DNA of 64,000 nucleotides from Cervus elaphus (lineage: Eukaryota; Chordata; Mammalia; Artiodactyla; Cervidae). The stretch is taken from assembly GCF_910594005.1 (NCBI RefSeq), contig NC_057847.1, positions 52,342,001 to 52,406,000 of the forward strand, in the 5' to 3' direction. The notes beneath the pieces were generated by a model. The model did no database searches, was not told where the DNA came from, and saw nothing but the letters and a program-made list of their open reading frames with translations. This document shows positions 23,572-33,371 of this stretch, one piece after another. Each line of letters starts with the position of its first letter. Positions within the stretch are counted from its first letter, which is position 1. The translations under genes and the position numbers were made by a program.

Positions 23572-24186
23572 ATCTTCTCTTGTGTTGTTGCAAAAGGGTG
23601 TTTGCCATGACCAGTGCATTCTCTTGGCAAAATTCTATTACCCGCTGCCCTGCTTCATTCTGTACTCCAAGGCCAAAATGCCTGTTACTCCAGGTGTTTC
23701 TTGACTTCCTACTTTTTAATTCCAGTCCCCTATCATGAAAAGACATCTTTTTTGGGTGTTAGTTCTAGAAGGTCTTGTAGGTCATAGAAGCATTCAACTT
23801 CAGCTTCTTCAGCATTACTGGTTGGGGCATAGACTTGGATTACTGTAATATTGAATGACTTGCCTTAGAAATGAACAGATATCATCCTGTCATTTTTGAG
23901 TTTGCATCCAAGTACTGCATTTTGGACTCTTTTGTTGACTAGATGGATACTCCATTTCTTCTAAGGGATTCTTGCCACAGTAGTAGATATAATGATCATC
24001 TGAGTTTAATTCACCCATTCCAGTCCACTTTAGTTCACTTATTTCTAAAATGTTGGTGTTCACCCTTGCCATCTCTTGTTTGACCACTTCCAATTTACCT
24101 TGATTCATGTACCTAACATTCCACGTTCCTGTGCAATACTGCTCTTTACAGCATTGTACTTGGCTTCTATCACCAGTCATATCCAC
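23572..24186 (-). pseudogene. BovB endonuclease domain remnant
   Basis: Minus-strand segments show the N-terminal part of the apurinic-like endonuclease of RTE elements. Visible blocks are TWNVRYMNQGKLEVVKQEM (residues 20-38 of the 23890-24186 segment), an ELKWTGMGELNSDDHYIYY block just after it, and, in a separate open segment (23555-23746), FGLGVQNEAGQRVIEFCQEN. A stop and frame change lie between them. The domain ends where block 1 ends. Confidence 0.85.
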
Positions 24187-24394
24187 AACTGAGTGTTGTT
24201 TCTGCTTTGACTCAATCTTTTCATTCTTTCTGGATTTTCTTCTCTGCTGATCTCCAGTAGCTTATTGTGCACCTACAGGCTTGGAGAGTTCATCTTTCAG
24301 TGTCCGTCTTTTTGCCTTTTCATACTCTTCATGGGATTCTCAGGGCAAGAATACTGAAGTGGTTTCCCATTCCCTTCTCTAGTGGACCACATTT

Positions 24395-25417
24395 TGTCAT
24401 GGACATCACCAGAGGGTCAATACTGAAATCAGATTGATTATATCCTTTGCAGCCAAAGATAGAGAAGCTCTATACAGTCAGCTAAAACAAGACCAGGAGC
24501 TGACTGTGGCTCAGATCACGAAATCTTTATTGCCAAATTCAGACTTAAATTGAAGAAAGTAGGGAAAACAACTAGACCATTCAGGTATGATCTAAATCAA
24601 ATCCCTTAAGACTATACAGTGGAAGTGAAAAATAGATTTAAGGGACTAGATCTGATAGGTACAGAGTGCCTGATGAACTATGGGCAGAGGTTCATGACAT
24701 TGTACAGGAGATCAAGCCCATTCCCCCAAGAAAAAGAAATGCAAAAAAGCAAAATGTGTATTCTTGCCACCTCTTCTTTATATCTTTTGCTTCTGTTAGG
24801 TCCATAACATTTCTGTCCTTTATTGAGCCCATCTTTGCATGAAATATTCCCTTGGTATCTCTAATTTTCTTGAAGAGATCTCTAGTCTTGCCCATTCTAT
24901 TGTTTTCCTCTATTTCTTTGCATTGATCAGTGAGGAAGGCTTTCTTATCTCTCCTTGCTATTCTTTGGAACTCTGCATTCAAGTGTTATATCTTTCCTTT
25001 TCTCCTTTGCTTTTCAGTTCTTTTCTTTCACAGCTATTTGTAAGGCCTCCTCAGCCAGCCATTTTGCCTTTTTGCATTTCTTTTTCTTGAGGATGGTCTT
25101 GATCCCTGTCTCCTTTACAGTGTCATGAAACCTCTGTCCATAGTTTATCAGGCACTCTGTGTATCAGATCTAGACCCTTAAATCTATTTCTCACATCCAT
25201 TGTATAATCATTAGGGATTTGATTTAGATCATACCCTAGTGGTTTTCCCTACTTTCTTCAATTTAAGTCTGAATTTGGCAATAAAGATTTCGTGATCTGA
25301 GCCACAGTCAGCTCCTGGTCTTGTTTTTAGCTGACTGTATAGAGCTTCTCTATCTTTGGCTGCAAAGGATATAATCAATCTGATTTCAGTATTGACCCTC
25401 TGGTGATGTCCATGACA
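24395..25417. repeat. Inverted repeat with near-identical 175-bp arms
   Basis: The 175 bases at 24395-24569 are reverse-complemented at 25242-25417 with a single one-base length difference in an A-run and no substitution that I can see. Continuing inward, the homologous pair about 24570-24756 and 25075-25241 shows roughly 16 or more substitutions and indels. The change in similarity is abrupt. Confidence 0.9.
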
Positions 25418-25418
25418 T

Positions 25419-25437
25419 CACATCATGACATGATGTG
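25419..25437. repeat. Short palindrome at a BovB block junction
   Basis: CACATCATG and CATGATGTG are perfect reverse complements with one base between. They sit exactly where the minus block changes to the plus block. Confidence 0.85.
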
Positions 25438-26289
25438 AAAGTACTGCACTCAATATGCCAGCAAATTTGGAAATCTCAGCAGTGGCCACAGGACTGGAAA
25501 AGGTCAGTTTTCATTCCAATCCCAAAGAAAGGCAATGCCAAAGAATGCTCAAACTACCACACAATAGCACCCATCTCACATGCTAGTAAAGTAATGCTCA
25601 AAATTTTCTAATCCAGGCTTCAACAGTTCATGACTTGTGAAATTCCAGATTTTCAAGCTGGTTTTAGAAAAGGCAGAGGAACCAGAGATCAAATTGTCAA
25701 CATCTGGTGGGTCATCGAAAAAGCCAGGAGAGTTCCAGAGAAATATCTACTTCTGCTTTATTGGCTATGCCAAAGCCTTTGACTGTGTGGATCACAACAA
25801 ACTCTGGAAAATTCTGAAAGATGGGAATGCCAGACCACCTGACCTCCATCTTTAGAAATCCATATGCAGGTCAGGAAGCAACAGTTAGAACTGGACATGG
25901 AACAACAGACTAGTTCCAAATTGGGAAAGGAGTACGTCAAGTATATTGTCACCATACTTATTTAATTTATATGCACTGTACATCATGAGAAACTCTGGGT
26001 GGGATGAAGCATAAGCTGGAATCAAGATTACCAGGAGAAACATCAGTACTCTCAGATATGCAGATACACCACCCTTATGGCAGGAAGTGAAGAACTAAAG
26101 AGCCTCTTGATGAAAGTGAAAGAGGAAAATGAAAAATTTGGCTTAAAGCTCAATGTTTAGAAAACTAAAATTATGGCATCTGGTCCCATCACTTCATGGC
26201 AAATAGATGGGGAAACAGTGGATGACTTTATTTTTGGGGGGCTCCAAAATCACTGCAGATGGTAACTGCAGCCATGAAATTAAAGACAC

Positions 26290-26830
26290 TTGTTTTTTGC
26301 AAGAAAAGTTATGAGCAGCCTAGACAGCATATTGAAAAGCAGAGACATTACTTTGCCAATAAAGGTCCATTTAGTCAAAGCTAGGGTTTTTCCAGTAGTC
26401 ATGTATGAATGTGAGAGTTGGACTATAAAGAAAGCTGAGCACCAAAGAAATGATGCTTTTGAACTATTGTGTTGGAGAAGACTCTTGAGAGTCTCTTGGA
26501 CTTCAAGGAGATCGAACCAGTCCATCCTAAAGGAAATCAGTCCTGAATATTCATTGGAAGGACTGTTTTTGAAACTGAAACTCCAATACTTTGGCCACCT
26601 GATGTGAAGAACTGACTCATTTGAAAAAGACCCTGATGCTGGGAAAGATTGAAGGTGGGAGGAGAAGGGGACAACAGAGGATAAGCTGGTTGGATAGCAT
26701 CACTGACTCAATGGACATGAATTTGAGTAAACTCAGGGAGTTGGTGATGGACAGGAAGGCCTGGCGTGCTGAGGGCCATGGGTGTCACAAAGAGTCAGAC
26801 ACAACTAAGCGACTGAATTGAACCGAACTG
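26290..26830 (+). pseudogene. BovB C-terminal coding remnant
   Basis: Two open segments (26290-26607 and 26621-26821) retain typical BovB C-terminal blocks: SRDITLPIKVHLVKARVFPV, a VMYECESWTIKKAEH block, SRRSNQSILKEISPEYSLEG and SIDSMDMNLSKLREL-like sequence near the end. A stop separates them. The element's 3' terminus follows directly. Confidence 0.82.
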
Positions 26831-26841
26831 AGTATAAGTGA

Positions 26842-29102
26842 GGTCTGTGTGGGAGTCAGCTTGGTTACGTTGTCTCCAATTTCAATGAAGTTTGTTTTTC
26901 TAATAGCTCACTCATGAAGTCTATTCCTTCCTTTATATTTGGATTGTTTTTCTTCCATTTTTGGTCTCCAAGTTTGGGTGACATGTGCAGAAATGTGGTT
27001 TAAGTCACCAATAGTTTGCAGTTTGGACCAATATTCACACCCACACACTCCTCGGCACTGTGTCCCACGGCTCTCAGTACTCCCAGCCCTCCTATGCATG
27101 TTCATAAACCATAGAAATGGCACAGAAGTCTGATTCCTCCCTTAGCAACTTCTCTGCTGAAATCTTTTACTGTAAGAGAATCTCTATACAAAGAGTCACC
27201 AGCAAGTCCCTGGTTCTCATGACTCTCTTTAGAGTCTCTCTTTAGAAAGTCATTGGGAGAGATCTGCACTGCAGCCTTTTCATTCTGACACTAAGCTTTT
27301 CTCACAAGGTCTCAGGATACTTGCCTAATCTCCAGCACTCACTTTCATCATTTCCCATATTTAGTTGTACCTGGCAGAAATATCACAAAATTTTGGTTTG
27401 GTTATTGGTATATTTTTTCATTCTTTCCCTTGTTTTATTTTGTGTTATAGCAAGAAAAGGAAAAGCTTAAGAAAGGGGAGAAAGAGTAAAGTACTTTTAC
27501 TCTCCTATATTTCAGGGAAAATGACCATTTCACTGATCCTTTAATGGGACTATATTTCTAACTCTTCCGAGATGCAAGACAATAGAAGATTTTGCTACTC
27601 TTCTTCAACTTGCCCCTCTTCCTGTCCCCGGGCTGTGTGGGTACTTTCTTCAAAATATTGATGTCCTGTTCCTTCCTTTTGTTTCTCACTTAAAGTCTTT
27701 ATTTTTCTTGCCTCTACTCTGATACTTTGCTACTCTTTCTTCAGTCACTCACCATTTGATTCATTCAAGTAATATTAAAAAATGAATTTTCTCCAAACAA
27801 CGTTCCCTAAGGCAAATACTTCTCATTGTCTAACAAAATTAGTCTTAATGCTTTTTCTTCAAGCACACTTGGCAAGTGTGACTTAGTTAGAATGTATCCT
27901 ACATGAATATAAACACAGATTGAAACTAAGCATTAGAGAAACTTAAATATTTGTCTAAAATTTTAGACTTTGGAGGCCATTATACATATACATGCATAGA
28001 ATATTCTTTAATGACTTTAATGAGGAACAAATCCCTCCTCTTAACTATGATAGCATTTTCCCCTTCATTTATAGTATTTTTGGAAGGGATTTTAATATTT
28101 ATTTTGTGTCTTCTCAATGTCAAAAATAATGTTTTTTTTCACATCAGTATCCTATTGGAATCTTATTCAGATATATTATTTAATTATAATGGAAGAGAAA
28201 ATAAACTATGGATATAATAGTTTAAAATTGTAGTAGATAAGACAGATAATTTATTCCTTATAAATAAAATGATTCATTTGATACTTATCTCATTCACAGG
28301 GTATCTTATAAATACTTATACTTTCTCTAGTAATTATTGATAAGGTGAACTCGAATTTGCTTCTTACCCTTCTTTTTCACTCTTGACATTTTTTCTGAAT
28401 CAAACTCTGAATACTGTCTGTCATGACAAAGAACATTTCTGTAAAGCTTTTCAATTTTCCTAAAAGTTCCTACCAAAGAGCTGTAGACTATTATAACTGA
28501 AAAGCATGAGTTTATTAGCCCTAAAAACTAATTTTATTGCTTATAGTTATCATTTTATTCATTTAAATTATTACTATTTCACATATACAGTAAAATACAA
28601 TTTGGGCAGCAGTGTGCACATTGTTTAATTAAATTTGATTCATGTAGAACCATCTAATATATCCTTTTAACAATTTAAATAAAAAATTATCTATGAGTAA
28701 AACTTTTTATTCTTTTTTTATAGTTAAAATGCAGCAGTTAAATATTTCTCTTATAATTATTTTTCCTTATTTTTGTTTTTGCAAAGGATCTTACAAATCT
28801 CTAGAATTTCAGAGGTTTATCAACTACTGAGGTGTTTTGTAATTTATGACTCTTAAAACCTATGCTGACATATTTTTTGCACCATTAATAGAGGTTTGCT
28901 ACAAGTGAACAGGATATTTGACCTATTTTCCTTCTCTGTGCTTAAATATGCCATGTCTTTAGAGGATCAGTCTTAGAAGTACATTTCAATCTACATTAGA
29001 ATGACAGCATTTCCAAAAACAATCCACAGTCTGATATCTGAAACTTTGATATCCTGGAAGTAATGCTCTATGTGCCCTTTTTTTTTTGTTAAATTGCCAG
29101 CA
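26842..29102. other. Unique sequence, no gene recognised
   Basis: About 2.3 kb of AT-rich sequence without an assignable repeat. The 26850-27130 part is slightly richer in GC, with no exon-like reading frame that I can name. Confidence 0.5.
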
Positions 29103-32046
29103 TTTTTTTTTTTTTTCATTTATTTTTATTAGTTGGAGTCTAATTACTTCACAACATTGCAGTGGGTTTTGTCATACATTGACATACATCAGCCATGGAG
29201 TTACATGTGTTCCCCATCCCGATCCCCCCTCCCACCTCCCTCTCCACCCGATTCCTCTGGGTCTTCCCAGTGCACCAGGCCCGAGCACTTGTCTCATGAA
29301 TCCCAACTGGGCTGGTGATCTGTTTCACTATAGATAATATACATGCTGTTCTCTCAAAACATCCCACACTCGCCTTCTCCCACAGATTCCAAAAGTCTGT
29401 TCTGTACACCTGTTTCTCTTTTTCTGTTTTGCATATAGGGTTATCATTACCATCTTTCTAAATTCCATATATATGTGTTAGTATGCTGTAATGTTCTTTA
29501 TCTTTCTGGCTTACTTCACTCTGTATAATGGGCTCCAGTTTCATCCATCTCATTAGAACTGATTCAAATGAATTCTTTTTAATGGCTGAGTAATATTCCA
29601 TGGTATATATGTACCACAGCTTCCTTATCCATTCATCTGCTGATGGGCATCTAGGTTGCTTCCATGTCCTGGCTATTATAAACAGTGCTGCGATGAACAT
29701 TGGGGTGCACGTGTCTCTTTCAGATCTGGTTTCCTCAGTGTATATGCCCAGAAGTGGGATTGCTGGGTCATATGGCAGTTCTATTTCCAGTTTTTTAAGA
29801 AATCTCCACACTGTTCTCCATAGTGACTGTACTAGTTTGCATTCCCACCAACAGTGTAAGAGGGTTCCCTTTTCTCCACACCCTCTCCAGCATTTATTGC
29901 TTGTAGACTTTTGGATAGCAGCCATCCTGACTGGCATGTAATTGTACCTCATTGTGGTTTTGATTTGCATTTCTCTGATAATGAGTGATGTTGAGCATCT
30001 TTTCATGTGTTTGTTAGCCATCTGTATGTCTTCTTTGGAGAAATGTCTGTTTAGTTCTTTGGCCCATTTTTTGATTGGGTCATTTATTTTTCTGGAATTG
30101 AGCTTCAGGAGTTGCTTGTATATTTTTGAGATTAATCCTTTGTCTGTTGCTTCGTTTGCTATTATTTTCTCCCATTCTGAAGGCTGTCTTTTCACCTTGC
30201 TTATAGTTTCCTTTGTTGTGCAAAAGCTTTTAAGTTTCATTAGGTCCCATTTGTTTATTTTTGCTTTTATTTCCAATATTCTGGGAGGTGGGTCATAGAG
30301 GATCCTGCTGTGATTCATGTCAGAGAGTGTTTTGCCTATGTTCTCCTCTAGGAGTTTTATAGTTTCTGGTCTTACATTTAGATCTTTAATCCATTTTGAG
30401 TTTATTTTTGTGTATGGTGTTAGAAAGTGTTCTAGTTTCATTCTTTTACAAGTGGTTGACCAGTTTTCCCAGCACCACTTGTTAAAGAGGTTGTCTTTTT
30501 TCCATTGTATATCCTTGCCTCCTTTGTCAAAGATAAGATGTCCATAGGTTCATGGACTTATCTCTAGGCTTTCTATTCTGTTCCATTGATCTATATTTCT
30601 GTCTTTGTGCCAGTACCATACTGTCTTGATGACTGTGGCTTTGTAGTAGAGTCTGAAGTCAGGCAGGTTGGTTCCTCCAGTTCCATTCTTCTTTCTCAAG
30701 ATTACTTTGGCTATTCGAGGTTTTTTGTATTTCCATACAAATTGTGAAATTATTTGTTCTAGATCTGTGAAAAATACCGTTGGTAGCTTGATAGGGATTG
30801 CATTGAATCTATAGATTGCTTTGGGTAGTATAACCATTTTGACGATGTTGATTCTTCCAATCCATGAACACAGTATATTTCTCCATCTGTTTGTGTCCTC
30901 TTTGATTTCTTTCATCAGTGTTTTATAGTTTTCTATGTATAGGTCTTTTGTTTCTTTAGGTAGATATACTCCTAAGTATTTTATTCTTTTTGTTGCAATG
31001 GTGAATGGTATTGTTTCCTTAATTTCCCTTTCTGTTTTCTCATTGTTAGTGTATAGGAATGCAAGGGATTTCTGTGTGTTAATTTTATATCCTGAAACTT
31101 TACTATATTTGTTGATTAGCTCTAGTAATTTTCTGGTAGAGTCTTTGGGGTTTTCTATGTAGAGGATCATGTCATCTGCAAACAGCGAGAGTTTCACTTC
31201 TTCTTTTCCAATCTGGATTCCTTTTACTTCTTTTTCTGCTCTGATTGCTGTGGCCAGAACTTCCAACACTATGTTGAATAGTAGTGGTGAGAGTGGGCAC
31301 CCTTGTCTTGTTCCTGATTTCAGGGGAAAAGCTTTCAATTTTTCACCATTGAGGGTAATGCTTGCTGTGGGTATGTCATATATAGCTTTTATTATGTTGA
31401 GGTATGTTCCTTCTATTCCTGCTTTCTGGAGAATTTTAATCATAAATGGGTGTTGAATTTTGTCAAAGGCTTTCTCTGCATCTATTGAGATAATCATATG
31501 GTTTTTATCTTTCAATTTGTTAATGTGGTGTGTTACATTGATTGATTTGCAGATATTAAAGAATCCTTGCACTCCTGGGATAAAGCCCACTTGGTCATGG
31601 TGTATGATTTTTTTAATATGTTGTTGGATTCTGTTTGCTAGAATTTTGTTAAGGATTTTTGCATCTATGTTCATCAGTGATATTGGCCTGTAGTTTTCTT
31701 TTTTTGTGGCATCTTTGTCTGGTTTTGGAATTAGGGTGATGGTGGCCTCATAGAATGAGTTTGGAAGTTTACCTTCTTCTGCAACTTTCTGGAAGAGTTT
31801 GAGTAAGATAGGTGTTAGCTCGTCTCTAAATTTTTGGTAGAATTCAGCTGTGAAGCCATCTGGTCCTGGGCTTTTGTTTGCTGGAAGATTTCTGATTACA
31901 GTTTCGATTTCCTTGCTTGTGATGGGTCTGTTAAGATCTTCTATTTCTTCCTGGTTCAGTTTTGAAAAGTTATACTTTACTAAGAATTTGTCCATTTCTT
32001 CCAAGTTGTCCATTTTATTGGCATAGAGCTGCTGGTATGGTAACAT
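29103..32046 (-). mobile_element. Young ruminant L1, 5'-truncated in ORF2
   Basis: The element reads right to left. It has a break point near 32046 inside ORF2, the reverse transcriptase and C-terminal coding region to 29458, a roughly 340-bp 3' UTR, and a 14-base poly(T) at 29103-29116 that is its poly(A) tail. Only about half of a full L1 is present and ORF1 is absent. The coding part is almost intact, so it is the youngest L1 in the window. I could not define a convincing target duplication. Confidence 0.93.
29458..32046 (-). pseudogene. L1 ORF2 protein remnant with a single stop
   Basis: The frame is open for 498 codons, meets one TGA at 30550-30552, then continues in the same frame through 36 more codons and the last 327 codons to the natural C-terminus. 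The reverse-transcriptase domain lies in the first part: ISIDAEKAF with D189 (motif A), TRQGCPLSP at 246-254 and FADD at 289-292. The second part carries the C-terminal Cys/His cluster (C184, C188, H196, C201 counted from the methionine at 30441). ORF2p supplies endonuclease and reverse transcriptase for target-primed insertion. Here the endonuclease is lost by truncation, so the copy is dead. Antisense open frames over it are shadows. Confidence 0.93.
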
Positions 32047-32865
32047 TTTATACCCTCAAGACTCAGCAAATAACCATTGCCTATTATGTCAGGCATTGCT
32101 ATCAATAACCTGATGCATGGAAAGTGGGAGTTGTGAAGAAACTCAGTAACAAAAACAATGTTTCCAGGCATTTTCCAAGACATGGCACACACAGAAATCA
32201 ATAATAATGTTCAGTGTACTGTAACACTGGCTACTTGAGTGATCAGTTTTGTAGATCTGAAGCTGGTAGTACCCAGTTAGGCCTACAGGTCCCCACATCC
32301 CTATCCAGCTGCCTCAGGGGCTGCATGGATCAGAACCGTGGCAAAGCTGCTACCCATTTACAGCATGATAGTGAAAGCTCTGTTGGACTTAGGGATAAGC
32401 TGAAAGCTAGAATGTACAAAAAGAAGGGTATGAGGCATAGGGACGCAAAAGGCACAGGAGACAACTGACACTGACTCTGTTGTGATCAGTCACCTCTATG
32501 CAGCTGCTGAGTCCATAATTCCTTATCTAAACCCTTGGTACAAGATGTCTTTTGGAAAACAATTCTTCCCATTTTGAAAAGGTAATTTGATACCTATATA
32601 TACCATATACTATGTAATACTCCAGTGGGATCTGGAGCTGTATCTTGTAAGAATAACAAACTTAATATAAAGACAATGAGTAATTTCCTTTCGGTTCAGG
32701 TCAGATTTTAAAACCAAATAAGTTCACGCTCAATTGGATTCAGGTGGGCTCCACTTGCCACCAGATAAGTTCTTCCAAATTGTCTGCTGTTTTAGAACTG
32801 TTTTGATTTCATTGGAAAAGCCTGTAAACCTGTATAACATTAGATCATCTACATTTATTGAAGAA
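32047..32865. other. Unassigned sequence next to the L1 break point
   Basis: It is moderately GC-rich compared with the surroundings and contains an 84-codon frame at 32214-32468 without any recognisable domain. I cannot assign it to a repeat family. Confidence 0.4.
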
Positions 32866-32980
32866 GGTCATGGCAACCCACTCCAGTACTCTTGCCTGGA
32901 TAATCCCACGGACCGAGGACCCTGGAGAGCTACAGTCCGTGGGGTCGCAAAGAATCCGACTTGACTAAGAGATTGAGCAT
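32866..32980 (+). mobile_element. 5'-truncated Bov-tA SINE
   Basis: Only the body and tail are present, from GGTCATGGCAACCCACTCC to ATTGAGCATACAC. The tRNA head is missing. Confidence 0.85.
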
Positions 32981-33103
32981 ACACGCTTCCAATTTACTAA
33001 TATATTCTGTTATAATTTGAGGTGAGTTCTAAGACCTAGAAACCAAAAGGTAGACATTGGACAATAGGGGGACTTGGAATACTAAGGTATTATGCAACAT
33101 ACT

Positions 33104-33315
33104 GGGCTTCCCAGGTGACTCGGTGGTAAGTTATCCACCTGCCAAATGTAGGAGATGCAGGAGACACAGGTTCAATCCCTGGATCAGGAAGATCCCCTGG
33201 AGGAGGAAATGGCAACCCACTCCAGTATTTTTGCCTGAAAAATCTAATGGACAGAGTACAGGCCACAGTCCATGTGGTCACAAATAGCCAGACACGACTG
33301 AATGATGGAATGAGC
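33104..33315 (+). mobile_element. Bov-tA SINE with CA-repeat tail
   Basis: A full-length SINE from GGGCTTCCCAGGTGACTCGG to GACACGACTGAATGATGG. Its tail passes directly into GTGCACGCACGCA and a pure CA microsatellite. Confidence 0.88.
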
Positions 33316-33324
33316 GTGTGCACG

Positions 33325-33328
<4 letters not shown>

Positions 33329-33370
<42 letters not shown>
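33329..33370. repeat. CA microsatellite
   Basis: 21 uninterrupted CA units, seeded at the 3' tail of the preceding SINE. Confidence 0.95.

Positions 33371-33371
<1 letters not shown>

Larger units (their letters stand above)
23572..26830. mobile_element. Mosaic BovB LINE in four alternating blocks
   Basis: Four abutting blocks of one element type are present. Block 1 (23572-24396, minus) is the 5' region and N-terminal endonuclease. Block 2 (24397-24756, plus) is the following segment. Block 3 (24757-25417, minus) is that same segment plus more downstream sequence. Block 4 (about 25430-26830, plus) runs from reverse transcriptase to the true 3' terminus. Outer 11-mers AGTACAAGTGA (23561-23571) and AGTATAAGTGA (26831-26841) differ at one base and resemble a target duplication of the whole. 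Blocks 1 and 2 fit twin priming. Blocks 2 and 3 form an inverted duplication. No block can encode a working protein. Confidence 0.85.

Noticed and set aside
29600..31693. Several + strand open frames of 75-118 codons
   Set aside because: They lie antisense to the L1 ORF2 remnant and have no independent similarity.
32214..32468. 84-codon open frame beside the L1 break point
   Set aside because: No domain, homology or exon signals that I can recognise.
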